Of a DNA stretch of 64,000 nt, positions 43,201 through 52,714 are shown piece by piece. A program made the position numbers and the translations under genes. The stretch is from Paenibacillus chibensis. GTDB lineage: Bacteria > Bacillota > Bacilli > Paenibacillales > Paenibacillaceae. The notes under the pieces are model-generated. The model saw only the letters and a program-made list of their open reading frames with translations, made no database searches and was not told where the DNA came from. Position 1 is the stretch's first letter. Every line of letters starts with the position of its first letter. The stretch lies in the NCBI RefSeq assembly GCF_004001045.1, contig NZ_BIMK01000010.1, positions 1 to 64,000 of the forward strand, given 5' to 3'.

Positions 43201-45250
43201 TCAGCATTATCCAACGAAACGCTATATGCCGGGACTCGACGGCCTGCGGACATTAGCCGTGTTTTTTGTCGTCTTATATCATTTAAATGTCAACTGGGCA
43301 CCGGGCGGCCTGCTCGGCGTCAGCATCTTTTTTGTACTATCCGGTTATCTGATTACAGATTTGTTAACCGCGGAATGGGGCCGAACCCGGACCCTTGACC
43401 TGAAGTCTTTCTGGATCAGGCGCTGCAGGAGACTGATGCCTGCCATGATGGTCATGATGGTGTCGGTCGTTGCCTGGGTGACGATTTTTAATCCCTCGCT
43501 GATGCATGTCCTGCGCGGGGATGTGGTTTCATCCCTTTTATATGTCAACAACTGGTACCTGATCTTTCACCAGGTCTCCTATTTTGAAAAGTTCGGTCCC
43601 GTCTCCCCTCTGGGGCATATGTGGTCGCTCGCCGTGGAAGAGCAGTTCTATCTGCTCTGGCCCCTGCTGCTGCTTCTGGCCATGAAGCTTCTGCGAAAGC
43701 GCGGTCCGATTTTTCTGTTCATCCTGGCGGCTGCGGCCGTATCCGCGCTGCTCATGCTGCTGATGTATGATCCTGACCATGACCCGAGCCGGGTGTATTA
43801 CGGGACCGATACGCGCGCGTTTTCACTTCTGATCGGAGCCGCGCTCAGCATTGTGTGGCCCAGCCGTAAGCTCTTCGCCGCCAAAAGTTTAACATCGCGC
43901 CTCATGCTCGAGGGCACCGGTATTGCCGGACTGGGCTCCGTCTTTTACATGGTGTGGAATACGAATGAATACGATGGGTTTCTGTATCCCGGAGGCTTTA
44001 TCCTGCTGTCCGTTCTCGCTGCGATGGTGATTGCGTCAGCAGCCCATCCCGCCAGCCTGGTCGGCAGGCTGCTTGGCATCAAGCCGCTGCGGTGGCTCGG
44101 CGTCCGTTCCTACAGCATCTACATATGGCATTATCCTGTTATTGTACTTACCGCCCCGGCGGATTCGGATCCATCGGTATGGCGTGCGATCCTGCAATCT
44201 ACGGCCAGCATCATTCTAGCCGCTTTGTCTTACAAATATATTGAAGAACCGATTCGGGGAGGACTGATCGGCAGAATGTGGAATAAATTCCGCAAGGGGC
44301 ATGTAAACCTGTCGCTCGTACCGCTCAAAGGCTGGATCACGTTTGCATCCGTGCTTGCTCTGGTGATCGTTTCATGCGCCGGATTCGCTATGCGTACGCC
44401 GGTGAGCGCGTCCGTTCTGCCGCAGGAAGCAGCTCCGGTTACCGCGATGGTAACACCTCCTGATCCGAACGGAGAAGCGGTTGATCCGCCGCCGACAATG
44501 AAGCCGCCTGCCGATAAAGAATCATCTATCGGCACACCTGCGGCCCCTGCCCATGATGATGAAGCACAAGCGGCCGGTACACCTTCGCCGCATTCTGATC
44601 AGGGAGCCGGGGAAGTGTCCGCAAGCCCTCATAAAGCTTCGGGCTCGGTTGATTCTGCTCCCACAGATACCGGTAAAGCAAAGCCGCAGGATGCCGCCGC
44701 AAACGCCAGCCAAACCGGCCAGGATCGCTCGCAGGAGAAGCAGAATAAGCCGTCCACCGCAGCCAAACCGGATAAAAAAACCGTTCCGGTGACGGCAATC
44801 GGCGATTCCGTGATGCTGGATGCGGAGCCTTATTTGCAGAAGCTGATTCCAGGTGCCGTTATCGACGGCAGGATCGGCAGGCAAATGGCTGAGGCTCCGA
44901 AGCTCATTGAACGTTTGCGTGCGGAAGGAAAGCTTGGCGACCAGCTCGTCATCGAGCTCGGAACCAACGGTCCTTTCAGCAGCAAGCAGCTCATGTCCCT
45001 TCTCGATTCTTTACAGGATGTACGCAGGATTGTACTGGTCAATGCCAGGGTGCCGCGTGGCTGGGAAAGCACCGTGAATGCTTCCATTTCAAAGGCGGCA
45101 TCCGCATATCCCAATACGGCCCTGCTCGACTGGCACGCCGCCAGCAAAGGCAAATCGTATTTTGAACCGGACGGCGTTCATTTGAAGCCCCAAGGCGGCA
45201 AAATTTTAGCGGAAATGATGGCCCAGGCGCTGGGTTATCCGAGGAAATGA
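43193..45250 (+). CDS. Acyltransferase with C-terminal SGNH domain (OatA-like peptidoglycan O-acetyltransferase)
   Basis: A 685-residue membrane protein. Residues 10-345 are an acyltransferase-3 domain with about ten helices (YMPGLDGLRTLAVFFVVLYH opening; PLGHMWSLAVEEQFYLLWP; RWLGVRSYSIYIWHYPV). A further helix leads to a low-complexity, Ala/Pro/Ser-rich linker (about 400-530). The last 150 residues are an extracellular SGNH hydrolase domain with IGDSVMLD (S539), ELGTNGP and DGVHLKP (D660, H663), a full catalytic triad. This is the plan of OatA, which O-acetylates MurNAc and confers lysozyme resistance. ATG 43193 gives the usual N-terminus; its own binding site is weak, which fits coupling to the leader ORF. 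Confidence 0.93.
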   Translation: MSSQHYPTKRYMPGLDGLRTLAVFFVVLYHLNVNWAPGGLLGVSIFFVLSGYLITDLLTAEWGRTRTLDLKSFWIRRCRRLMPAMMVMMVSVVAWVTIFNPSLMHVLRGDVVSSLLYVNNWYLIFHQVSYFEKFGPVSPLGHMWSLAVEEQFYLLWPLLLLLAMKLLRKRGPIFLFILAAAAVSALLMLLMYDPDHDPSRVYYGTDTRAFSLLIGAALSIVWPSRKLFAAKSLTSRLMLEGTGIAGLGSVFYMVWNTNEYDGFLYPGGFILLSVLAAMVIASAAHPASLVGRLLGIKPLRWLGVRSYSIYIWHYPVIVLTAPADSDPSVWRAILQSTASIILAALSYKYIEEPIRGGLIGRMWNKFRKGHVNLSLVPLKGWITFASVLALVIVSCAGFAMRTPVSASVLPQEAAPVTAMVTPPDPNGEAVDPPPTMKPPADKESSIGTPAAPAHDDEAQAAGTPSPHSDQGAGEVSASPHKASGSVDSAPTDTGKAKPQDAAANASQTGQDRSQEKQNKPSTAAKPDKKTVPVTAIGDSVMLDAEPYLQKLIPGAVIDGRIGRQMAEAPKLIERLRAEGKLGDQLVIELGTNGPFSSKQLMSLLDSLQDVRRIVLVNARVPRGWESTVNASISKAASAYPNTALLDWHAASKGKSYFEPDGVHLKPQGGKILAEMMAQALGYPRK

Positions 45251-45280
45251 GCTCAGCCGTCAACCATGCGCCATACCAGC

Positions 45281-45311
45281 AAGCGGACCTCTTCCCGGAA
45301 GAGGTCCGCTT
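45281..45311 (+). terminator. Terminator of the OatA-like gene
   Basis: AAGCGGACCTCTTC (45281-45294), loop CCG, GAAGAGGTCCGCTT (45298-45311); the T run after it is weak (TATTAAG). Confidence 0.75.
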
Positions 45312-45416
45312 TATTAAGTTTATTGGAACGTATACATTTCGAAGCATGACCAGCCGGATCCATTTATAATATCAGAAGATGGTTTGGGTTATTGTATAGA
45401 AAAGGAGGGAATATGC

Positions 45417-45719
45417 GTGAACAGCAGCGAAGGAAATTGCGAATGCTGTGGAAGGGAGGGCGTGGTGACGACCGTCCATCATTTAACGCCCCGGGAAGAA
45501 GGAGGAGCGATGCTGCCGACGGCAGAGTTTTGCATCCCCTGTCATACACAGATCCACCATCTTTATACGAACAGGCAGATCGTCGAGAATGGACTGACCA
45601 CCCTCGAAGGTGTCCGGCAAGATCCCGGGATGTGGGCTTTTATCCGCTGGATTCGCAAACAGCCGGCGGGAGCGATCCCGAAAGCCCGCAAATCGCGAAA
45701 TGTCCGCGGAAAGCATTAG
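45417..45719 (+). CDS. Small HNH-type protein
   Basis: A 100-residue protein with a zinc-ribbon HNH arrangement: CECCGREGVVTTVHHLTPREEGG, then AEFCIPCHTQIHHLYTNRQI. The two CxxC pairs and the H-H residues fit an HNH nuclease core. The GTG start 45417 follows AAAGGAGGG by seven bases; a longer frame lacks support. Such small HNH proteins can be nicking endonucleases or domesticated selfish-element parts; no mobile element is visible nearby. Its stop overlaps the ddl stop on the other strand by four bases. Confidence 0.8.
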   Translation: MNSSEGNCECCGREGVVTTVHHLTPREEGGAMLPTAEFCIPCHTQIHHLYTNRQIVENGLTTLEGVRQDPGMWAFIRWIRKQPAGAIPKARKSRNVRGKH

Positions 45720-46639
45720 ACAGATGCATCCTGCGCCTGCTTTCGCAAGGCTAGCGACCCTTCGATAATCGCATCCAGCAGGCCGGAGAATGAGATGCCC
45801 GCCGCCAGCGCGCTTCGCGGAAGCAGGCTGGTTTTAGTCATGCCCGGCAGTGTGTTGACTTCAAGAATGTACGGAATGCCGTTCTTCAGTATCATGTCGA
45901 TCCGGGCGTATACGCTGCATTTCATAGCTTGGTAGCTTTTCTCCGCTGCAAGCCGGATGCGATCCCCGATTTCTTTTTCAAACGTCACCACCTGCTCCGT
46001 GGAGGCTCCCGGTTCATATTTCGAGGTATAATCGAAAAATTCAGCACCCGGTTTGATAGATACAATGGGTAGATGCGCTCCGTTTAGTATGCTGCAGGTA
46101 ATTTCCTCACCGGTGACGTAAGCCTCAACCAATACTTCCTCCCCGTAGGAAAAGGCTGTGCGTGCTGCTTGCACCAGCTCATCTTCATTTCTGGCAAGCG
46201 TCACCCCGATGCTCGAACCGCCGGCATTCGGCTTAACGACAAGGGGATAACCGAAGGCAGCTGTCCGCCCGTCGCGAAGCTCCTCCATGCTGCGAAGCAA
46301 GACCCAATCCGGGGTATGAAGACCCTCGTATCGAAGGAGCCGTTTGCTTAAATCCTTATCCATACAGAGCGAGCTGGATAGGAGCGTGCAGCCTGTATAC
46401 GGAATTCCCATCGTTTCAAGCGTGCCTTGTATCGTGCCATCCTCGCCGAAGCTGCCATGAAGGGCAAGCAAAGCCATATCGATCCCTCGGGCCTGCTCCA
46501 GCAGATCCTGTTTGCGCACAACGTCGATTGCGATCACTTCATACTTGGCTGGATCCAGGTTCTCCATCATTTCTTTGCCCGTTGCCAGCGAGACCTCCCT
46601 TTCCGAAGAAACGCCGCCCATGATAACGCCAACTTTCAT
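45716..46639 (-). CDS. ddl: D-alanine--D-alanine ligase
   Basis: A 307-residue ATP-grasp ligase joining two D-alanines for peptidoglycan. Family blocks: KVGVIMGGVSSEREVSLATG, LALHGSFGEDGTIQG, YPLVVKPNAGGSSIGVT (ATP lysine), EVLVEAYVTGEEIT and EVNTLPGMTKTSLLP. It belongs to the short Ddl branch found in Bacilli. It starts three bases after the stop of a MocR-type gene, with GGAGGCG inside that gene's end, so the two are one transcription unit. The 3' end meets the HNH gene tail-to-tail. Confidence 0.97.
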   Translation of the reverse strand: MKVGVIMGGVSSEREVSLATGKEMMENLDPAKYEVIAIDVVRKQDLLEQARGIDMALLALHGSFGEDGTIQGTLETMGIPYTGCTLLSSSLCMDKDLSKRLLRYEGLHTPDWVLLRSMEELRDGRTAAFGYPLVVKPNAGGSSIGVTLARNEDELVQAARTAFSYGEEVLVEAYVTGEEITCSILNGAHLPIVSIKPGAEFFDYTSKYEPGASTEQVVTFEKEIGDRIRLAAEKSYQAMKCSVYARIDMILKNGIPYILEVNTLPGMTKTSLLPRSALAAGISFSGLLDAIIEGSLALRKQAQDASV

Positions 46640-46642
46640 TCG

Positions 46643-48091
46643 TTACGCCTCCACTCTTTTTTGAACGGCTCTGCCGATGATTTCGATGCCATGCCGCAGC
46701 TCCTCATCGCTCACCCGGGAAAATCCGAGCCGAAGCGTATTTGCGCCGCCGCCATCCGTATAAAATACGTCTCCCGCCGTGAACACGACGCCTTGAGCGT
46801 AACATTCGGCCAGAATCTCTCTGGCGTTGCACTGATCTTCCAGCTCGATGAACAAGTGCAGGCCGCCCGATCCGGTCAGGCGTTTATACGGAATGTACTC
46901 GCCGCAATACTGGACAGCCAGCTCATGCTTGCGTTTGTACTCCGATTTGGCCCGCTTCAGATACTTTTCGAAGTTTCCGTTATGGAAATACTGGTACAGC
47001 ACGGCCTGATCCAGCGTGGACGTGTGGATATTGCGCGCGCGCTTCACGCTGACCAAAGCGTCGATCAGCGCGCGGTCGGCTGCGATCCAGCCGATGCGAA
47101 TGCCCGGAAATAAAATTTTGGAGAAGCTGCCGAGGTAAATGATGCTGTTCCCTTCCCCGCCAAAAGCCGCCAGCGGCGCCATATGCGAGCCTGAATAGCG
47201 GAGCTCCTCATTAAAGCCGTCCTCGATCAGCGGAATCCGGTATCGGGCAAGAAGACGCAGAACCTCTACCCTCTTCTCGGCGGACATCACGATGCCCGTC
47301 GGGTTATGATATGAAGGCGTGAGATAGGCGAGTCCGAACTCCTGCTCCTGCAGCGCCTTTTCAAACAGCTCCAGCCTTACCCCGTCCTGATCCATCGGAA
47401 TTCCGGTGATGTCGAAGCCGTGCAGACGGGAAATTTTAATGGCGGTATGATGCGTGGGATTTTCACAGATGATGCGCTTTTGCGGAACCGCAAGCGAGGA
47501 TACGAGCATGTCGTACGCCTCGGTAAAGCCGTTGGTGATCAGGATGTCCTTGCCTTCCATATCGACGCCTTTGGTTTCCATATATCCCGTCAAGTATTCG
47601 ATCAGAGGCTTATACCCTTTGGCGTAGCCGTAGTTGAGCAGGATCTCCCCCTCCAGCGACATGCGGTCCAGGAAGGCCCGTTTCACGTTCGCAAGGTCGA
47701 ACAGCTTTTCGTCGGGCGCAATGCTGGCAAAATTGATCATGCCCTTTTCGCCGCGCAGGTCGCGCTTCATCAGGTCATATTCCACGGCCTGCTGCGTCTT
47801 CCGGTTCAGCTTCTGCTCCCAATCCAGCGACCATGAAGGCACCGACGCGATGCCGACCTTGGAAACGAAGCTGCCTTTGGAATGGATCGTATAGATGAAC
47901 CCCTCCTCTTCGAGCTCCGAATACACGGTTACCAGCGTGTTGCGGCTGATTCCCAGCATCGTGCTCAGTTCACGCGTGGACGGAAGCTTCTGGTCCACCC
48001 TTCCCTTTCCTTTCGTTATCCACTGCTTCAAATATTCTTTCACCTGCACCGTGAGCGGCCGGCCGTCTATAATTTTAAAATCGGTGAACAT
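46643..48091 (-). CDS. MocR/PdxR-family regulator (GntR wHTH fused to aminotransferase fold), DdlR-like
   Basis: A 482-residue fusion regulator. Residues 1-75 are a GntR winged helix (VDQKLPSTRELSTMLGISRNTLVTVYSELEEEGFIYT). After a linker, the rest is a fold-type-I aminotransferase domain that binds PLP; the Schiff-base lysine is in YLGSFSKILFPGIRIGW. MocR proteins sense PLP or PLP-amino-acid adducts. Its direct linkage to ddl (three-base gap, same strand) suggests the D-alanyl-D-alanine regulator DdlR described in Brevibacillus. Start: ATG after GAGGGATGG. Function as activator of ddl is inferred. Confidence 0.93.
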   Translation of the reverse strand: MFTDFKIIDGRPLTVQVKEYLKQWITKGKGRVDQKLPSTRELSTMLGISRNTLVTVYSELEEEGFIYTIHSKGSFVSKVGIASVPSWSLDWEQKLNRKTQQAVEYDLMKRDLRGEKGMINFASIAPDEKLFDLANVKRAFLDRMSLEGEILLNYGYAKGYKPLIEYLTGYMETKGVDMEGKDILITNGFTEAYDMLVSSLAVPQKRIICENPTHHTAIKISRLHGFDITGIPMDQDGVRLELFEKALQEQEFGLAYLTPSYHNPTGIVMSAEKRVEVLRLLARYRIPLIEDGFNEELRYSGSHMAPLAAFGGEGNSIIYLGSFSKILFPGIRIGWIAADRALIDALVSVKRARNIHTSTLDQAVLYQYFHNGNFEKYLKRAKSEYKRKHELAVQYCGEYIPYKRLTGSGGLHLFIELEDQCNAREILAECYAQGVVFTAGDVFYTDGGGANTLRLGFSRVSDEELRHGIEIIGRAVQKRVEA

Positions 48092-48284
48092 ATATCCATC
48101 CCTCCATAGCTATCTTTGCATATTCCCGCAGCGGAAGAAAGATCCACCCCGGCGCTTTTTGCCGGCTGTCGTGGTACGGGATGGAACCAAAGCAAAAGGA
48201 CGCCCCTGGTCCGAAAGCCCGAACCCTGTGGACGCCCCTAATGTTAAGCTTACCTTCTGCATTCATGATCATACCGTCATTCCT

Positions 48285-48686
48285 TCAATCCTTGACCAGC
48301 TCAAAGAGCTCGGCAATCGAAACGGTATCTTCCCTTAATTCTAAATCGAGATCCTTCCATGCGAGCCGGTGATCTTCCTGGAACTGCCCAACATCATCCC
48401 TGTTGCCTTCGCCCCGGACCAGCCGGGGATCCGGATTCCCAAACGTCGTTTCGATAACTTCCAGCAGCCGCACCTTGCATCTGGCATTGCCTTGCTTATC
48501 CTGTACCTTTAGAATTTGGCCGACCGGCTCATAGGTTGCTTGCAGCTCCGATTCTGAATATTCCTCCTTGGGAGCACAGGTTGCTGTCTTCTCGCCCCGA
48601 ATGATCTGCTGGATGAGCTTCTCGCCTAACCCTTGATCCCCTTCCCAACCAAAAACCATCGTATAGCTTAACTCGTGTTCCTGCAC
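48285..48686 (-). CDS. ASCH-domain protein
   Basis: A 133-residue ASCH-fold protein of the PUA-like superfamily: [33 protein letters not shown] carries the G-x-K-x-x-T block near the N-terminus, then [16 protein letters not shown] strands. Some ASCH proteins are amidohydrolases on N4-acetylcytidine; others bind RNA. The assignment to either is not possible. Start: GTG ten bases after AAAGGA. It is 37 bases after the OsmC gene and likely the third gene of a short operon. Confidence 0.85.
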   Translation of the reverse strand: MQEHELSYTMVFGWEGDQGLGEKLIQQIIRGEKTATCAPKEEYSESELQATYEPVGQILKVQDKQGNARCKVRLLEVIETTFGNPDPRLVRGEGNRDDVGQFQEDHRLAWKDLDLELREDTVSIAELFELVKD

Positions 48687-48723
48687 TATCCGTCAATCCT
48701 TTCTTCTGTTCCCCTCAGAAACT

Positions 48724-49173
48724 TTATGCCAGGCTTTTCTCGATGATCGGCTGCGTGGACAAGGACACGTTCCCGGCAATGGCGCGGGAGATCATGCAGG
48801 AGCCTTCAGCCTTCTCCGCCAAGCGGCGCGCATGATTGATGTCCTGCTCCGAAGCGTCCGGTTTCAGGATGATGTGCGGTTTATGAGTAATGCTTACATA
48901 CGTGAAAATGTTGTTCGTAACATCCACGATGCCTTCCGATTCCAGCGACAGCTTCTCGACCGGCAGGCCGCCCCGCTCCATCATCGCTGCCAGTGTGATC
49001 AGGTAGCAGGTCGCCGCTGCGCCAAGCAGCATTTCATCGGGATTGGTCCCGATGCCGGGCCCCCCCATCTCCTTCGGAATCGATATGGCCGTCTTCAGCT
49101 GGCCTGCTTCGATCCTTCCCTCGCTATTGCGGCCGCCATCCCACTCTGCCTTCAATATAAAAGAATGATTCAT
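48724..49173 (-). CDS. OsmC/Ohr-family peroxide-detoxifying protein
   Basis: A 149-residue OsmC-fold protein, of a group reducing organic hydroperoxides. The fold's helical core MLLGAAATCYLITLAAMMERGGLPVEKLSLE contains C56 in the conserved ATC position; the second cysteine is in AEKAEGSCMISRAI. Both redox cysteines are therefore present. Start: ATG after AGGAGGCG. It lies 22 bases after the radical-SAM gene on the same strand. Confidence 0.9.
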   Translation of the reverse strand: MNHSFILKAEWDGGRNSEGRIEAGQLKTAISIPKEMGGPGIGTNPDEMLLGAAATCYLITLAAMMERGGLPVEKLSLESEGIVDVTNNIFTYVSITHKPHIILKPDASEQDINHARRLAEKAEGSCMISRAIAGNVSLSTQPIIEKSLA

Positions 49174-49195
49174 ACGAAGTCGCCTCCTTCTGATG

Positions 49196-50119
49196 TCAGA
49201 CCGTTACGGATTCCTCCGCCTTGGCGGCAAACCCGTTGGCTTTATGATTGAACCGTTTCCGGTAACCGCATTTCCGGCACAGCTCCTCCACCACTTCGCG
49301 GCGGGAAAAACCGTCGACGATGTTCGTCGCGCGCTCGCCTTCAATAATATTTTGAAAAGAGTCCTTGTGGATATTACCCAAATTGATGACGCCCTCACCG
49401 TCCAGGCAGCAAGGGATGACGGTCCCGTCCACCAGCACGCCCGCCTGATTGCGGAGTCCATGGCAGAATCCCGGCCCGAAATCTTCTTCGGCGTTCAACG
49501 CGGGCCATTCGAATTCATGATCCATATTGATGAAGATCCGCTCGGCGATTTTGATGCCTTTTCCGGGCTCGACCTTCTCGTCGATCCGATAATCCAATTG
49601 GAATTCCTCTTCGATGTATCCGAGTATTTCGCGGTTGCGGCTGCGTTCCAGGTTCGTTGCATTGTCCATATCCAGATTCCACAAACGCAGCGAGACGATC
49701 AAATCCGACTGAGCCACTGCTTCCCGGACGAAATTCAGCACCTTGGCAATATACAGATCCTTGTCCTGGGAGCCTTCGTGCCCGTCAAAGCTGTGCAGCG
49801 AAAAGTTCATCTGCCGGAGCGCAGGCTTGTTCATCAGCTTCGGTCCCGCTTTATGCAGCAGCGTTCCGTTGGATGTGATATTGACCTTGAACCCCTTCTC
49901 ATGCGCGATATCCAGCAGTTGATCGATATGCGGATGCAGCAAAGGCTCGCCTTTGACATGAAAATAAATAAAGTCCGTAAACGGCTTGATTTCATCGAGG
50001 GTATGAGTAAATTGTTCAATCGTAATATAATTGGTCGCCCGGTGAGTCGGAGGGCAGAACGTGCAGGCCAGATTGCATCGGCTGGTCAGCTCGACGTAAA
50101 ACTTTTTGAATCTTTTCAT
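49196..50119 (-). CDS. Radical SAM/SPASM-type protein
   Basis: A 307-residue radical SAM enzyme. The [4Fe-4S]/SAM motif is CNLACTFC (residues 15-22). The C-terminus has a SPASM-like cysteine cluster (FCHGLRN, IPCCLDGEG, LCRKCGY) for an auxiliary Fe-S centre. SPASM enzymes often mature peptides, but no precursor peptide or other maturation gene is adjacent. Start: ATG after TGGAGC. First gene of a likely operon with the OsmC and ASCH genes. Substrate unknown. Confidence 0.9.
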   Translation of the reverse strand: MKRFKKFYVELTSRCNLACTFCPPTHRATNYITIEQFTHTLDEIKPFTDFIYFHVKGEPLLHPHIDQLLDIAHEKGFKVNITSNGTLLHKAGPKLMNKPALRQMNFSLHSFDGHEGSQDKDLYIAKVLNFVREAVAQSDLIVSLRLWNLDMDNATNLERSRNREILGYIEEEFQLDYRIDEKVEPGKGIKIAERIFINMDHEFEWPALNAEEDFGPGFCHGLRNQAGVLVDGTVIPCCLDGEGVINLGNIHKDSFQNIIEGERATNIVDGFSRREVVEELCRKCGYRKRFNHKANGFAAKAEESVTV

Positions 50120-50304
50120 AGAGGTTGCTCCAGTCTGTTTTATCAGTCTATCCTTAGAAAATATTATAGTAGAAACCGGAGTACCGCAACCTATTCACCC
50201 GAATCAAGCGGAATCTCAGCAAAAATATGCCACAGATAGACATTTCCGCGCTTGTACGCATCATATGCTCTACTTAGGCTGCAGAAAGGAGCGTGAAGCA
50301 AACA

Positions 50305-51135
50305 ATGATTCGGATCGGTGATCAGGAGGCCGTATTGGAAGTCGGCAGCTGGCCGGCTCTCTGGCAAAAAATCTATTTGTCCAAAAAAAACAGTCCAGCG
50401 CTTTACCGTTACGTCTCTCTCGGACATTTGAAATTCGAGCTGAAGCTCAGAACCGCCATCGTCGAAGCGGCCAAAGCCCTGCGACGAAGCGGTGTGCAGT
50501 TCGAAACCTTCGAGCGTTCGCACTGTAACGGGCAGTACTGGAATCTGAACAGCAAGGGCGGCTTTGAGTTGAGGCGCGATGTAACACCCGCGGAAGGGAT
50601 CAGAGATATTTTCGCCAACGGGTCGCTGTACGGCTTCGAATGTGCGACGGCCATCGTCATCGTTTTATACAAGGGTGTGCTCGATTCGATACAGGAAACG
50701 GATTTCAACCGCATGTTCGCGGATTTGCTGCTGTACGACTGGCATTATGACAGCGATTTGCGCCTCATCGAAAAACAGGGGGCTCCCCAGTCGTTTCCGG
50801 GAGACGTGCTCTATTTCAAAAATCCGGACGTGAACCCCGAGCAGATCGAGTGGCAGGGGGAGAATACCGTCAAGCTTGAAGAGGACTTGTATTACGGACA
50901 CGGCATCGGCATCGTATCCTCGCGGGAGATCATTTCGAAGCTGAACAGGCACCGCATACCCGGAAGCATGGTTTCCGCTTACTTGACTGACCAGGTGATC
51001 TATCCCGATTTTCTATACTTATCCCAATTTGAAGCAGGCAGCTCCGAAGTAAACCCTGAGGTCATGCAGCAAGCTTTTGCGGGTGACGGCGGCATTACAT
51101 CTCAGATCGGGCGGAGACGCTATTTGCTCGCTTGA
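50305..51135 (+). CDS. tgl: Spore-coat protein-glutamine gamma-glutamyltransferase (transglutaminase)
   Basis: A 276-residue homologue of B. subtilis Tgl, which cross-links coat proteins by epsilon-(gamma-glutamyl)lysine bonds in the sporangium. Shared blocks: KFELKLRTAIVEAAKAL, YGFECATAIVIV with catalytic C113 and E112, LYDWHY, GDVLYFKNP and WQGENTVKLEEDLYYGHG (E186, in the position of the catalytic Glu187 of Tgl). It is about 30 residues longer than the Bacillus protein at the C-terminus. Start: ATG 50305, 13 bases after GGAG, or GTG 50293 with almost no spacing. Monocistronic; a SigK promoter was not identified. Confidence 0.93.
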   Translation: MIRIGDQEAVLEVGSWPALWQKIYLSKKNSPALYRYVSLGHLKFELKLRTAIVEAAKALRRSGVQFETFERSHCNGQYWNLNSKGGFELRRDVTPAEGIRDIFANGSLYGFECATAIVIVLYKGVLDSIQETDFNRMFADLLLYDWHYDSDLRLIEKQGAPQSFPGDVLYFKNPDVNPEQIEWQGENTVKLEEDLYYGHGIGIVSSREIISKLNRHRIPGSMVSAYLTDQVIYPDFLYLSQFEAGSSEVNPEVMQQAFAGDGGITSQIGRRRYLLA

Positions 51136-51308
51136 CCCGATTAATTCTCTGGCTGGCGCTTTGTGCGGCAGCTTTTTTAAGGTGAATATCGAATCATGTC
51201 AAAAGATTGAGATGTTTTAGCTTATTTTGTAAACCTTTATAGACCATTTATCTAGGTCGATGTTATAATATGGTAGAATTAGTACATACTAAGGAGGCCT
51301 ATTTTCCT

Positions 51309-52559
51309 ATGTCGTGGTTGAAAAATCTTCCGCTGTCCCAAAGAGTGATCGCGGGGTGCTATCTGGTTGCCGCCTTATTCGCTTTGCCTGCCCTGGTTAT
51401 TTTCATTGTCATCGGCAAGATCATCATCGGGGTGGTGTTTGTGGTTGTGCTTGCTGCTCTGACATTTCCTCTCGCCCGCTTTGTTGAGAGAACGCTTACA
51501 TCCTCTTTCGAGAGTATCGCCAACGTAACTGCAGGCATTGCCAAAGGCGATTTCACCAATCGTGTGGATGAATCCGGCTCCATGGGCGATGTCAGCCGTT
51601 CGTTTAACAGCATGGTGGACAAGCTCAAGAAAATTTTGACCGATGCGTCCGGCATTACGCGCAAGGTTATCGAGGCGAGCCGCGGCATTGCCGACAAGAA
51701 TCATGAGCTCAAGACGGTAATGGCTTCCGTTGCCTCCGCATCAAACGAGCTCGCGATCGGAGCGAACGAAATTTCCGAGGATGTCGCCGGCATGACCGAA
51801 TCGATTCAGGATATCGAACTTAAGGTAGGCAATTACGCCCACTCCACCAAGGAAATGAAGAAGCAATCGGAGCTGACGCTGAGCTTTGTGGAAAAAGGAC
51901 GCCAATCGGTTGAAAAGCAGGCGGAAGGCATGCGGAAAAACGTCGAGGCGACGGAAAATGTCGCAAAGACCATCGACGCGCTTTCCAAAAATGCTTACGG
52001 CATCAACAAGATCACAAAAACCATTTCCGAGCTGGCCGAGCAAACGAACCTGCTGTCTTTGAACGCATCCATCGAGGCGGCGAGAGCCGGCGAACATGGA
52101 CGGGGCTTTGCCGTCGTCGCTCAGGAAGTCCGCAAGCTGGCTGAAGAATCCACGTCTTCTACGCAGGAAGTGTTCGGACTCGTGAAGAGCATCGAGCTCG
52201 GCATTCATCAAGCCATCGAAAATATCAAGGTCAACGAGGAAGTCGTACGTCTTCAAAACGAGATGATCCGCGAAGCGGAGCAAATCTTCTCGCATATTGT
52301 GGAAAGCGTCCAGTACATAACCGAGCAGATTATCTCCTTCTCCAATGAAAGCGATCTGATGCTGGAGAGCGCCCAGAAAATATCCGGCGCCATTCAAAAT
52401 ATTTCGGCGATTACCGAGGAATCCTCCGCAGGTACGGAGCAGGTATCCGCGTCCATGAACGAGCAGATGCGTTCCATCGAGGCTGTCGTCGAAGAAACAG
52501 AGGCAATGCGGCAAGCGGTATTCCAGCTGCAAAAGACCATTCAAATCTTCAAGTTCTAA
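51309..52559 (+). CDS. Methyl-accepting chemotaxis-type transducer without a ligand-binding domain
   Basis: A 416-residue signal transducer. Two adjacent hydrophobic segments (about residues 13-58) form a hairpin with hardly any extracytoplasmic loop. A HAMP domain follows ([33 protein letters not shown]), then the long signalling coiled coil with the conserved tip [43 protein letters not shown]. There is no Cache or other sensor domain. It may sense membrane or cytoplasmic state, or need a partner. I choose ATG 51309, 11 bases after AAGGAGG; the frame start at 51270 overlaps a TATAAT (51264-51269). Monocistronic. Confidence 0.92.
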   Translation: MSWLKNLPLSQRVIAGCYLVAALFALPALVIFIVIGKIIIGVVFVVVLAALTFPLARFVERTLTSSFESIANVTAGIAKGDFTNRVDESGSMGDVSRSFNSMVDKLKKILTDASGITRKVIEASRGIADKNHELKTVMASVASASNELAIGANEISEDVAGMTESIQDIELKVGNYAHSTKEMKKQSELTLSFVEKGRQSVEKQAEGMRKNVEATENVAKTIDALSKNAYGINKITKTISELAEQTNLLSLNASIEAARAGEHGRGFAVVAQEVRKLAEESTSSTQEVFGLVKSIELGIHQAIENIKVNEEVVRLQNEMIREAEQIFSHIVESVQYITEQIISFSNESDLMLESAQKISGAIQNISAITEESSAGTEQVSASMNEQMRSIEAVVEETEAMRQAVFQLQKTIQIFKF

Positions 52560-52650
52560 CTCTTTTGACATGGAATCCGCTATCTTCAGTCCTTTGTCGT
52601 ATTGAACCCTTCCAGCATCCGTTATATGATGGATAGACATGTAGTATAGA

Positions 52651-52680
52651 TGAACGAAAGTTCCCCGGAGCTTTCGTTCA
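52651..52680 (+). terminator. Terminator between the transducer and the TetR gene
   Basis: TGAACGAAAG (52651-52660) and CTTTCGTTCA (52671-52680) with an inner TTCC/GGAG stem and TTTTATAT following. It lies 91 bases after the transducer and 35 bases before the TetR start, so it may also act as a leader hairpin. Confidence 0.75.
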
Positions 52681-52714
52681 TTTTATATCAACAGGATTCT
52701 GGAGGTATGGAAGA

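Noticed and set aside
45392..45754. 120-codon frame overlapping the HNH gene in another register
   Set aside because: The HNH frame has the zinc-ligand pattern and correct spacing to GGAGG; the other frame is arginine-rich noise.
48075..48272. 65-codon minus-strand frame between the ASCH and MocR-type genes
   Set aside because: No ribosome binding site, no recognisable composition, and it overlaps the regulator start.
51256..51263. Possible SigD -10 (GTCGATGT) before the chemotaxis-type transducer
   Set aside because: Six of eight bases match, but no TAAA lies at the required distance upstream.
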